From: Flectonema sp. DT1601
Lineage: Eukaryota > Euglenozoa > Diplonemea > Diplonemida > Diplonemidae
NCBI GenBank assembly: GCA_964019425.1
Contig: OZ025783.1
Coordinates: 992,001 to 1,056,000 of the forward strand
DNA: 64,000 nucleotides
Direction of reading: 5' to 3'
The translations under genes and the position numbers were made by a program. The notes beneath the pieces are model-generated. The model searched no databases. It worked only from the letters and a program-made list of their open reading frames with translations, and was not told the DNA's origin. Shown piece after piece: positions 24,229 through 34,036 of this stretch. Each line of letters begins with the position of its first letter. The first letter of the stretch is position 1.

Positions 24229-24413
24229 CCCTTACTATATCGTGGTGAAGTATCTGTAGGTAAAAGTTTTCATTAATTCGAACTAACCTATTAGTAACTT
24301 TGTTTTATACATTCGTTACTGGTTGTGACTCAGACTGTAAGAAAGAAATACTAGTATCTATCAACGATGACTGTGCCCTCAAAAACCATCGAACGAGAGT
24401 TGTAAAAGTCCCA

Positions 24414-24482
24414 TCACCGCATTCTTGCGGTGAGGTCTAGGGGCTTAGTTTTCCCCTTTTTTTTTTTTTTTTTTTTTTTTTT
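24414..24482 (+). other. Two consecutive hairpins followed by a T26 tract
   Basis: On the plus strand an 8-bp perfect stem with a 4-base loop (24414-24433, TCACCGCA / TGCGGTGA, loop TTCT) is followed by a 5-bp stem (AGGGG 24439-24443 / CCCCT 24453-24457) and then T26 at 24457-24482. It lies in the gap between TPI and the small membrane-protein gene. Hairpin then T-run is how some RNA polymerase III transcripts end, but I could not identify an RNA family or internal promoter boxes. It may simply be 3'-flank structure plus a homopolymer. Confidence 0.35.
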
Positions 24483-24701
24483 GTTTTTTTTTCAACTTGT
24501 ATGTACTTCTCTGTTTTTTTTTGTTTTCTCCCATCCGTTATTGCGACGGGCCAAAGAAGCATTTGTTTTGCATAAATTAGCAAAATAATAACAATACCAC
24601 TCATCTCGATGATGGAATATAACCATTTACGATGTGATGACTATTTTGGCAGTCTTTCCTCGATACCCAAATCCATCTTTATCTGTGATTCAGAAATCGA
24701 C

Positions 24702-25522
24702 TTATAACACGGCGTCAATAATCTTCAAGAAGTCTGGCTTTAGGGAAGCTCCTCCAACAAGGAATCCGTTGATATCCTGATGGGTGTTTGTTGGTTAGTT
24801 TCTTATTTTGTATAATGTAATTAAAAATGACAAAATAAATATCATAAGCATACCACTTCTGTGTAAAGTTCTGCAGCGTTTCCAGCGTTGACAGATCCTC
24901 CGTAAAGGATTCTCATGGCTGCAGCGATTTCTTTGGATTTGTTGGCTGCAATCCATGAGCGAATTCCCTGATGAACTTCTTCAGCCTGTTTTGGAGTTGC
25001 TACTTTACCAGTTCCAATTGCCCAGACTGGTTCGTAAGCAATCACTACATCAGACCATCTGTCAGATGGAATAACAGCACATATCGATTCTACCTGTTTG
25101 AGTACCACTTCCATTGTCTTTCCAGCTTCTCTGATTTCAAGAGATTCCCCGACACATGCAATTATCTTTAGTCCTGCCGATAGCGCTGCAGTTACTTTCT
25201 TAGCGACGTCGTCATCAGTCTCTTTGTAAATAGTTCTTCTCTCAGAGTGTCCAAGGATGACCCATTCTACACCAAAATCTTTCAACTGAGTAGCGGCAAT
25301 CTCACCAGTAAAGGCACCAGTAGTAGCAACACAGTTCTGTGCTGCTAGTTGGAATCCCTCAAGCTGTGCGACCTTACCCAGGTGGAGATATCCAGCAGCA
25401 ATAACACGATCAACACTGCCTTCTTGCTTACCGGCAGAAAATACCTCACAGAGTTCTGTAACGCTGCTTACAGTGCCGTTGCACTTCCAGTTGGCAGCGA
25501 TCATTGGTGTTGGCTTTGCCAT
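24702..25522 (-). CDS. TPI: Triosephosphate isomerase (2 exons)
   Basis: Glycolytic interconversion of dihydroxyacetone phosphate and glyceraldehyde 3-phosphate. Exon 1 is 25522-24854 and exon 2 is 24776-24702, separated by a 77-nt intron (donor GTATGC, acceptor CCCATCAG). The joined protein is 247 residues, the family's normal length. Catalytic residues are visible: Asn and Lys in AANWKCNG, His in ILGHSERR, Glu in AYEPVWAIGTGKVA, then the phosphate-binding LYGGSVNAGN and, from exon 2, DINGFLVGGASLKPDFLKII. Without splicing the ORF would stop after VCL and lose the last strand and helix, so the intron is well supported. No signal or transit peptide is obvious, so it is probably cytosolic. Confidence 0.97.
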
Positions 25523-26622
25523 ATTGTTGCTAAGCCGGTGTATTTACTGTTGTTGACAGAAAGTTTATTACTTCTTCTTACTGAACCAGAACCTTTGTCA
25601 TTTTCGTAAAACATCTCTCCGTCAAAGAAGAGTAGCATAACCTTTTCCTTTTATTACCAAACGCAATTATACCTTGACATTGTGACAAGAAGGCAGAAAG
25701 AAATATTCTTCAACCAAACACCAATGTCCAGAGTTCACTTCTTCTCAAGTTAGACGGCTACGGTTCTGTGGTGAGATGTAATAAGTCAAGGCCACAAACC
25801 AAACCAAATGCTTAAAAGAAATTCTCTTCAATTCTTTGTAATGGAACAGCAAAAAACAAAAAAAAACAGCTAAAATATTTTTTGTACCTTTTATACCGTC
25901 CTTTCAATTTTCACGACAACCGTTTTAGTTATCTCAAAGTTAGTCGCCGTTAGGCAGGGTCTTCGAACCGTTCATAATGTACAAGAAAAAAAGAACGAGA
26001 AAAATAGAAAGAATCGTCCACCAACAGGAAATGCTCGCAGCACATCAATAAAAATTATTTAACTTCTCCGACAAATTCCCAGCTAAGTATTGTGCCAGGG
26101 TAACGCTACGACATATTGAGAGAATCGTACCACAAAATATTTCTGAACTCAGAAAGTGTCGTGTGTGTGCGACTAGCGATAATTTCATATAAACCTTGAG
26201 GGAAAGAACTCCGATTTCCGAATACAGTGGTCAGGGAAAGTAGAAGAAAGTATCTTCATTCGAATTTCAAAACGGTAACTCGTTGTGTCATAAAAGACTA
26301 CCACCTTATTCAAGAACATAACACAGTGTCAACATATCCGGTAACAGCAACAAAAAGAAAAGTGGGGGAGGGTTTTTTCGCACTAACGTATAATAAATAA
26401 TTTTCAGAAATTCCCAAAAAGGAAGAAGGATAAATTATAAACACACGCACGTTGCCAGCAACTAAATGTTTGCTCGGGAGAAAAGGAAATTAGTCGAATT
26501 ATGAAAAGTAAAGAAAAGGAGGGGAAAAGAGGGGGGAAAAAAAAAAAAAAAAAAAAAAACAGATGACAAACTACCAAATCTTCTTCAATAGCAAGTGACC
26601 GCAATATTTTTTTTCGATTTGC
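25523..26622. other. Intergenic, no gene seen
   Basis: About 1.1 kb between the proposed last kinase exon and TPI. It is AT-rich with an A-run of about 25 at 26537-26560 (poly-T in the gene sense). No ORF has protein-like composition; the minus ORF at 26404-26604 is a read-through of the homopolymer. The kinase 3' UTR presumably lies here. Confidence 0.55.
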
Positions 26623-29600
26623 TTACCATCCGATTTCGGAGTCGAGCGCCTTAAAGGCGTCCTCTGTGCTGTCAGTAGTAGGCACCTCAGCTGCTTTGGT
26701 GCTGTACTCAGCCACGTATGTTTTTATATTAAGCCTGTTGGTAGTTATTGGTGTTAAGGAGTTATGCTTCACATATGTTAATAAAGTACAGTATGTAGGT
26801 ATCAACACTACTAATGAAGTAAACATAAGATAAAATGTAATAGGATTCCTGGTATGACTTGAGAGATGGATACGAACCAAGTTTCTATTATAACATAAAA
26901 AGGTTTAGAACTTGAGGAGAAATTCATAAACCTGAGACAGTAAGCCAATCGCTTACAGGATGGTGAAGACTAGAACACAATAGCTGTGATGATCAGACGA
27001 GACAGCACGACAGGAGAACGAATCCCAGCGACAAGCCCTCAAAACACAGAGGCACAAGGAAGTTTATTAAAATCAAAACAAAGCTCTCCTTCAAATGAGG
27101 CACCCCAATCAAGCCCTCAAATCAAGGAGGCACAAAGAAGATCAACGGTGATTATGAATGGACCACCACCGAAACTCAACAAGGAGCATTTTAATTGCAA
27201 GATCCTCCAGCCAACTGATGACCTCAACAGCAAGACCAATGGAATTATACTCTCATTGGCCCAACAAGGAAGAAGCCTGGACGAACAATACTTCGAAAAG
27301 GCCAGCAAAACGAAGCAGCTGACGATGGTGTTCACACGACCACCTCCAAAACGTGCCCTACAACACGCAACTGACTGCAGTCAGATACAGGCACCTGTCC
27401 AGTTTGATGGACAATTAAGAATAAGGAGCTGGTGGTTCGTTGCTATGTCTGGCACGATCCACCGTCCAACTCTAACGATCGCCAAGAAGATCAATCCACC
27501 GGTGACCCACGAATTAATTGCGTGGATGACAACTAAAGAGTTGACCAAGTCACAGGTCCGAAACCCAACAGCTGTAACAGCAATTGTCAAAGCTGTTGTG
27601 GCACAACACGGAAGAGTCGATCAACGTTCCTACAGATACGTTGAAAAAGACTTTGTGGAGCTCACAGTTCTACCGAACGACGTAGACGCAGCTCTATCAC
27701 TGCTAACTCCGGTATAGGAAATGTTTATTTCCGGATTAAATCAGCGGCGGGACTCACCACCAAACATGGCAAGTTAGGATTGAGGGTAGTTTATCAAAAG
27801 GATGTTGATAAAGTTAGAAAGGGTGCTGGTAAATATGCATCCACAGTATTTGGCGAAGGGCTTCACCGTCTCAGTGGAGCACCATACAGCTGGGGCAACA
27901 GACTTCGGAACATCCTATTGGAGATAGGACTGAAGTCGAAGTTTATAGGATGGATTGAGGTGACTTTATCATCGCACTGGACAAGAAACCAGAATCAAGG
28001 TTTGTACAGTGTGGTGATAAAGTCGTGTTGAAAGACGGAATGAATCCGAGGCAAGCAGCCTACAAACGAGGACGGGATTCCATTGAAAATCTCTGTATAG
28101 TTACAGATAAACTAAAAAGTGCCAAGGCAATGGGAGAAGAAGCGATATTAATCACCTTCGACCTACAAAAAGCCTTCGATGCAGTTCAACCAGTAACTCT
28201 TCTAAATAAGATGTCCAAAATAGGACTACCAACGAAATATCTACGGTGGGTTCAAAACTACTTGACTAGTAGGAAGATTTCAACAAGGGTGAATGGAGTG
28301 AAGGGAGCATTCCGGAACATTCGAGTAGGAGTGCCACAAGGAAGCGTGCTGGGACCCCAGTTATTCTCTATCTTCATAAACGATTTGATAGATAAACTAG
28401 AGATGTACGAACCGACTGTCTTTGCAGATGATGTTGGAATAGTAATAACCGCGGACACTGTCAGCTTTTTAGAAAACAAGGTTAACAACGCAGTCAAAAT
28501 ATTTGAAAGGTGGGCACTTGACTCACACATCAAAATCAATAAGAACCCTGACAAGACGGAATACATCCACGTGAGGCCAAGTGGAACTCATAAGCCCAGA
28601 CAAGTCCCTAGTAGTGGTATACTCTGGAACACACATTTAAATATGTGGTGGCCACGGCAGAACAAATGAGTAACCTTGTGAAGGATGATAACTCAACAAC
28701 TGTAGTTTCAAAAGAAGAATTCGCCATCACCCACCTGTATGTCGTTCCAAAACACAAGATCAAAGTCAAGCTACCGAACAAACCGGCGGTACTGAAAACA
28801 ATGAAGATGAGTGCCCGCTTCTCACAACTGATGAAAGTCCACGTACATTATGATGAGAAGTTAACCTTCAAGTCGCAAATTCAAAAGATGATGACTACTG
28901 CGTCCAAGGGCTTGCTGGTTAGACTCACCAGGATAGGCTGCAGAAAGAGGACACTCATCAGTATACTGGTGACGGTGGTGTTAGCAAGGGTGCTTTATGG
29001 TGTTGAAAGCTTTGCTTGGATGCTACCAAAAGAGTGCTTCGAACAACTGGAATTACTGGTAAACAGGGCAGTGAGGCTGGTAACTGGATGTCTGCGGAGC
29101 ACCAAACTACGGAGACTCTACAAAGAAGCCGACACGCCAAGACTAAAGGAACACATCCAGTATAAGATGTGTAGAACCTATGAATGTTTCAAATTAAGTC
29201 CGTTCCTGCCGACTCGCAAGCTGACGAGAACAGGGAGTTCAGAACTCTATCAAAAATCAAAATGGGGATGGAATGTCTGGATAGACTATGTCTCTGGTGT
29301 CCCTGGACTTGACAATTACCGGAGCATTACCAACCTGGAAGTGAACCCAGAACACTACACTCTCCCTCCATGGAAAAGTACTAATGCGATGAGATTCACA
29401 TATCCAAGCAACAAGGAAGAGTCTGAACAGCGAGAAACTGAACTACCAACTTACGAGATGAAAGTCTACACTGACGGGTCGATAAAACACAAACCCAAGA
29501 CTTACATGACAGACTCGGCTGCCGCTGTGGTCATGGTTAACGAAAGCAAGATGCGCCTACTTGGATATAAAATACCAGTAGCGGGATCCTCTTATAGGAC

Positions 29601-31428
29601 CGAGCAGATTGCAGTAAAACTGGCGTTGGAAAATTTAGTTCAGGTGGCGGATGAACATGAATCTCTAACAACAACGACGCACTTGTTGACTGATTCAATG
29701 TCAGTCATGCAGGCATTGGAACAAGGGCCATATAAACAAAGCTCCTCAGTGAACAAGAAGATCTGGAAGTTGGCAATGAAACTGGAGAAGAAGGGAATCC
29801 AAGTCAACATGCAGTATGTACCGGCACACGAAACGTGCGGTACAACGAAGTAGCAGACCAACTGGCGAAATTCGCTGCAGGCCTGAAGGAAGATCCACCT
29901 CACAAAGATGTTATTATTAAACAAGGGAAGCGTAGCCGAATTGCGTGAGCAGATGCAAGTTGCGAGTGCTGGAACACTAAAACATGAAAAACATAAAATA
30001 AAATCCAACTACATACCTAGCAGAACCCTCAGTCATACCTCTAAACCAAGGGTGAACTAATAGCTCCTCCACAGGAGGTCGATCAGAAGCATTTTTACTG
30101 ACGCACAGTTTGTAGAAATTGAGAGCTTCTCTACTACAGTTCATATCATCAAGTGATGGTGGTTGTCCTTCTACAATCGAAAATACTGGAGCACCAACAC
30201 CACTGTAAGGATGTTTTCCAGAGAAGAGGAAATACATAACTAAACCTAAAGACCACGTATCACTTGGATAGCTGTATGGGATTCTACAACACCTTTCAGG
30301 ACTCATGTATAAGATAGTTCCCGTGTAAGTCATTGCGATGTTGTTACTTTTTGATATATTCCCTGACGAAGATCCGAAGTCAGACACCTTCACATGTCCT
30401 TCATTATTAAATAATATATTAGCTGGTTTCACATCTCTGTGTATAATTCTTCTTTCAACATGAAGGTATTTCAGAGCCTTTAATACTTGCCAAACTGTAG
30501 ACTTTACACATATCTCAGACATTGGTCCAACCTCTTGGACAACATGTCCAACCGATTGTGTCATTCTTTCCATTGCGACCATGCAAGTTCCATGCTCATA
30601 AAACGATCCATGAAATCCAATAATGTAAGGACACTTGTTATCAAATAAAGTTGTTAATTCCTTAGAGACTTCCTCCATGTGTTGTTGTTCTTGAGCTTTC
30701 ATAAGCTTCAGTGCAACCTCTGTACCTGTTGGTTTGTGAACAACTGAAAATACTTCTCCTGAGACACCAGCACCAAGTTTTATTTTATTATCAAGGTCTA
30801 AGTCTGAAAGATGTTCAATAATCTTATTAGTATCAAAGTTACACATTCTTTTATTAAGTGGAGGGGCAGATGCAACCTTTGCACCCTCAGTTCCAATAAC
30901 AAAAGATCCTACCTGGAGTCGTAAGGAGTCAGTGACACCAGCTTTTATTTTTGGTTTTGGTGGTAAGTCAGCTATGCTTGACGCAGTTGTTTCGTGTGCC
31001 ATCCAAGCAAACATATCTTCATTCGCACTTCCTTCATTATTCTTAGCTTTTGACAGTTGGTCAACAATAAGTTGTTCCATAACGCTCATTGATTTTCTTG
31101 GTTCTCCGAGACCTAAGACGGAGCGGAGTTTCGCTCGTGATGAGATACAATCTGGTCCCTTTTTAACTTTCTCATCGAATTTGAGTAAAACATCATGCAT
31201 GTTATGTTTACTAAGGTATTCCCTTAATAACGCCTGAACCACATTATCAACTTCCGAGTCATCAACAGAAACATCATTCGACATATTTAATGAACTTAAG
31301 TCAAACTGAGGTATGTACCTTCCATCATTTATCTCCTCGTCTTCAAGTTCTGGTGGTAGGTCGGGTATTCCTTCTGCTTCACCCCCTAAAGGGATTAGCA
31401 TCTTCATGTTTAGTGGTCGTCTTTTCAT
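26623..31428 (-). CDS. LisH-STE (MEK-like) protein kinase with probable C-terminal membrane-anchor exon
   Basis: Exon 1 (31428-30017) encodes about 471 residues. A LisH-like helix pair lies near 62-88 (LLREYLSKHNMHDVLLKF). The kinase domain is ~213-463: LGAGVSGEVF, VALKLM (Lys 241), HRDVKPANIL (Asp 332), SDFGSSSG, and TGTILYMSPERC, whose YMSPER is typical of MAP kinase kinases. After HPWFRGMTEGSAR there is a GTATGT donor at 30016. The next acceptor in matching phase (TATAATAG, exon start 26884, with CTAAAC 13-18 bases before it) opens an exon ending at 26623 with a hydrophobic span (YLMFTSLVVLIPTYCTLLTY) and an acidic tail. That would make a 557-residue tail-anchored kinase with a ~3.1 kb intron containing a LINE. 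Exon 1 is firm (0.95); the last exon is inference (~0.45). Without splicing the ORF ends after 12 extra residues. Confidence 0.8.
26892..26900. repeat. Possible 5' target-site duplication of the LINE
   Basis: AACATAAAA, repeated exactly at 29990-29998. A 9-base AT-rich match in AT-rich DNA may be chance. Confidence 0.3.
26989..27717 (+). CDS. LINE ORF1-like protein
   Basis: 242 residues from the ATG at 26989. The first ~60 residues are Ser/Gln/Pro-rich with an imperfect internal repeat (SPQNTEAQGS and SPQIKEAQRRS). The rest is a basic, possibly globular region (RIRSWWFVAMSGTIHRPTL). There is no CCHC knuckle or coiled coil that would prove it to be an ORF1 nucleic-acid-binding protein; assignment rests on its place just ahead of the reverse transcriptase on the same strand. 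It could instead be an unrelated captured ORF. Confidence 0.5.
   Translation: MIRRDSTTGERIPATSPQNTEAQGSLLKSKQSSPSNEAPQSSPQIKEAQRRSTVIMNGPPPKLNKEHFNCKILQPTDDLNSKTNGIILSLAQQGRSLDEQYFEKASKTKQLTMVFTRPPPKRALQHATDCSQIQAPVQFDGQLRIRSWWFVAMSGTIHRPTLTIAKKINPPVTHELIAWMTTKELTKSQVRNPTAVTAIVKAVVAQHGRVDQRSYRYVEKDFVELTVLPNDVDAALSLLTPV
27959..28669 (+). pseudogene. LINE reverse transcriptase fragment
   Basis: The frame is open from just after a TGA at 27956. RT blocks are visible: RGRDSIENL, LITFDLQKAFDAV (first catalytic Asp), GVPQGSVLGPQLFSIFINDL, and FADDVGIVI (the catalytic DD pair in a FADD box), then KINKNPDKTEYIHV. N-terminal RT motifs and any endonuclease are absent upstream. The frame shifts near 28600-28645 into the next ORF, where the thumb region continues. 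An overlapping ORF at 27780-28031 in another frame shows no RT motif. Confidence 0.85.
28645..29947 (+). pseudogene. LINE RT thumb/connection and RNase H domain
   Basis: The first part (to about 29150) continues the reverse transcriptase: YDEKLTFKSQIQKMM, LLVRLTRIG, and LELLVNRAVRLVTGCLR. RNase H follows: MKVYTDGSIK (first Asp), SSYRTEQIAVKLAL (Glu), THLLTDSMSVMQALE (second Asp), then YVPAH. The frame is lost at about 29846. The last RNase H motif, with the fourth acidic residue in RYNEVADQLAKFA, is read in another frame to about 29947. The break separates the catalytic set, so this copy cannot make an intact RNase H. Confidence 0.82.
29990..29998. repeat. Possible 3' target-site duplication of the LINE
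   Basis: Second copy of AACATAAAA, 18 bases from the splice donor of the kinase gene. See the matching entry at 26892. Confidence 0.3.
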
Positions 31429-33167
31429 TTTTTGTTTTTTATGATATTATTTGAGTGTAATCCTGTGGAGTGATTGATTTATAACTTTTTTTTTTTTTTT
31501 TCCCCTCCAAGTTTTTCGAGTTAAAATGCTGATCGCCTTCTCATATATTTTTTTGCTGTGAGAGAAACAAAAAAGATTAGATTGCAACGCAAAACCTTTC
31601 TGTCAAGTCGTCTGTGGATACACAATAACGTGAAGAAGTAAAGCTTGTTTAGGGGAAACAACCCTTTCGTTGGCTTTATTAGTACAACAGCTCATTAAGA
31701 AAAAATACTATTGCTGATGCGTATGTACGACTTGTGTATCACAACTCATCTTTTAATGAAAAATAAAAAAAGGAATACAAGAAGAACAGCGGAGGGAAAA
31801 CCGATATTTATTTTTCGTTTTTTATTGTAATATTTGTCCCTAAACTAAAAAAATAGTTGTTTTTTTTTTTTTTTTTTTTATGAATATTGAAGCAGAGGCA
31901 GTTGGTACACCGCAAAGTGCTACCTGATACTAAGACTTGTTGCCAAAAAAAAAAAAAAAAAACGATTTCAGTTTATATGAACTTTTTTTAACTGTTATAA
32001 TGCAGGATTGAGGTATTGAACCTGCCATAAGAACAAGACTTTAAATCTACCACCCAAAAAAAAAAAACACAAACGATAAATAAATAATAAGCGGTGAAAC
32101 TGATTTAATACTAAAAAAAAAAAGGGATTTTGGATATTGAAGATAACTACAAGTAACTGACTATGATTGATCTCACCAAAGGATGACTCTTCTTCCATTT
32201 ATAAAATGGGTAGAACAGAAAAGTGAAACCAACATGAATATAAAAAAAGGAATTGCACAAACCAACTTAACGCAACGAAATGTGAATTCGAGACGTAAAC
32301 CAACCCAAACAAGTCACAACACAAGAAAAGAAACATAAATAAATATTAAAAAAATTGAATTTCTGAACCAGAAGATATCTTCTACACAGCACCGCAACGA
32401 TGCACTACTTTTGCTTGGCTATAAAACCTTTTAGTCTAGAATTCGAATAGGGCTAAAAATAAATAGTGATAGGGAATCACCTCAAATTCAATCACCCGGG
32501 TGTACATTCAAAAGCTGCTGTGATACACGAGATTAAATAACAACGGAAAGAAAGGGGGGGGAAAAAATGGTGAGTGAACCCATCTGTACATTCTCGTTGC
32601 GATAGTATTTCTATGCTGAACCAATGTGTCATTGTGTTCCTTGACACTAGGTGTGAAAAAAAGAATTGGCTTTTAATCAAAACTATACCGTTATGTTTTG
32701 TTCGTGTAAACCTTGAATTGACTGTAATAGATAACTGACGGAGGTTTTACGTGTGTTGCCCAACATTCATTTTAGCTCTTACAATACATTGTTAATGCAA
32801 AAAGAATAAACAGGAAAGGAAAATTAAAAATAACAGAATATTTTTCGCATCTGGGTTTGATGCTGACAACGCTTACCCCTAATAAGTTTGAGAAGCTCGT
32901 CACAAAAAAACAAATTGGTTGGTAGCGAAAACCAAAACTCTTTTTTTTTTGAAAAATTAAATCGGAAGAAAACTACGGCTGGGATTTTACCCGTTTTTTA
33001 ATGAGTGACTTCACCAGTTGACCGCAGGTATATGTTCGTTGTTTGTATCAGCCTTTTTTTGATAAAGACAAAAGTGGACCACTTATAAAACACCCAGACT
33101 TGTTTTATATTATTAAGTGAATTAACAAAAATCGATTATAGAGAAAAATAAAAATAAAATTGACTAC
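31429..33167. other. Gene-poor, homopolymer-rich intergenic region
   Basis: About 1.7 kb between the hypothetical gene at 33168 and the kinase start. It contains T17-T20 runs near 31490 and 31860 and A-runs near 31945 and 32055. In the gene sense, just upstream of the kinase ATG, an A17 tract is followed within ~30 bases by CTCCACAG, a likely leader acceptor about 40 bases before the ATG. No convincing protein or RNA gene was seen. Confidence 0.55.
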
Positions 33168-33797
33168 TTAAAATAAACATATCCCACAATACTGAGCGAG
33201 GCATCCATGATGACAAAGGTTTGAGACGGTTCGAACAGGAGGTTGATTACTTGGTGATGGTTCATCACTGATAGAAGTAAAGTCCTCATCAGAGTCGATG
33301 TCAGAGTGGTCTGTTTCATTGAGATCAGAGCTCCATGAACCACAGAGTCGTTTCCAATCACGTTCTGTTATCGCAACACGTGAATCAAGTGTTTTATTAT
33401 AAATTACAAAGTTTGGTTTCCTCGTCCGCTTGTGAAGTTTTTTTAACTCAATCCAAAAAGCCTTCGAAATGGCTAACGAAACTCCATAGTTCTCAATCTC
33501 CATCACATAAGGATTGACTTCCCTGAATGTCGCAAGGTATGCGAATAACCATCTGTTTCCTACTTCACATACTCCACCAGTACTGCTCCTTATTTCAAAC
33601 ATTGGTCCTTCTTTAGAGCGATCATCTCTACCGGCTGCTTGTTGAATCTGACCCCAGAAAGTATCATCCGTGTGGATAGCATTTCTCTTTTTTATAATGT
33701 CACTCGGAAGTCCATCTTTTTCGAGATTCACATCAAACTGTTCCGCATCCCTTCCAAGCGGATCGAATCGTCGAATTTCCGGAAATACTTCTTTCAT
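33168..33797 (-). CDS. Hypothetical protein, 209 residues
   Basis: Not recognised. It looks mostly globular from 1 to ~155, with several Trp/Phe-containing blocks (DDTFWGQIQQAAGRDDRSKE, VGNRWLFAYLATFREVNPY, ISKAFWIELKKLHKRTRKP). An acidic Ser/Asp linker follows (DHSDIDSDEDFTSISDEPSP), then a short Cys/His tail (CHHGCLAQYCGIC) that could bind a metal. The composition is convincing for a real gene and the orientation agrees with its neighbours. It lies 240 bases downstream of TFIP11. Confidence 0.7.
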   Translation of the reverse strand: MKEVFPEIRRFDPLGRDAEQFDVNLEKDGLPSDIIKKRNAIHTDDTFWGQIQQAAGRDDRSKEGPMFEIRSSTGGVCEVGNRWLFAYLATFREVNPYVMEIENYGVSLAISKAFWIELKKLHKRTRKPNFVIYNKTLDSRVAITERDWKRLCGSWSSDLNETDHSDIDSDEDFTSISDEPSPSNQPPVRTVSNLCHHGCLAQYCGICLF

Positions 33798-33956
33798 AGG
33801 ATGTCACTGTTGTGTAATTAAAGAAATTATTATATCAAATCAAGAGAAACACAACTCTGACATGTGAACTCCTCCCAACTTCCATAAATTAAGTTGTTTT
33901 ATTATTCTGTAGTGAAAACAAGATTACCAATCGTATCTGAACTCTCCTAAAGTAGA

Positions 33957-33979
33957 ATAGCGGCATGAGATGCCGTTAT
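33957..33979. other. 10-bp hairpin in the TFIP11 3' flank
   Basis: ATAGCGGCAT, loop GAG, ATGCCGTTAT: ten pairs including one G-T. It stands out from AT-rich surroundings and lies 58-80 bases past the TFIP11 stop. A processing or stability element is possible but unproven. Confidence 0.4.
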
Positions 33980-34036
33980 ATGAAGGCCGTCTTGCGGTTA
34001 TGTTTAAGTGATTGAGAATGACGTAAAGTAATAATA

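Larger units (their letters stand above)
26901..29989 (+). mobile_element. Degenerate non-LTR retrotransposon (LINE, I/ingi-like, with RNase H)
   Basis: The only clear plus-strand coding in the window. In order it has an ORF1-like region, a reverse transcriptase fragment and a C-terminal RNase H, the order used by I-superclade LINEs. There is no AP endonuclease and the first RT blocks are missing, so at ~3.1 kb it is well short of the 5-6 kb expected. The coding part is split by at least two frame changes and a stop in front of the RT, so it is dead. It lies antisense inside the proposed last intron of the STE kinase. Its ends are set here by a 9-base direct repeat (AACATAAAA) at 26892-26900 and 29990-29998, and are uncertain. 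No long poly-A tail is present. Confidence 0.85.

Noticed and set aside
26404-26604. Minus-strand ORF with a poly-Phe run
   Set aside because: It only reads through the A/T homopolymer at 26537-26560.
27780-28031. 83-residue ORF ahead of the LINE reverse transcriptase as part of the RT
   Set aside because: It is in another frame and shows no RT motif; the true RT frame runs through its end.
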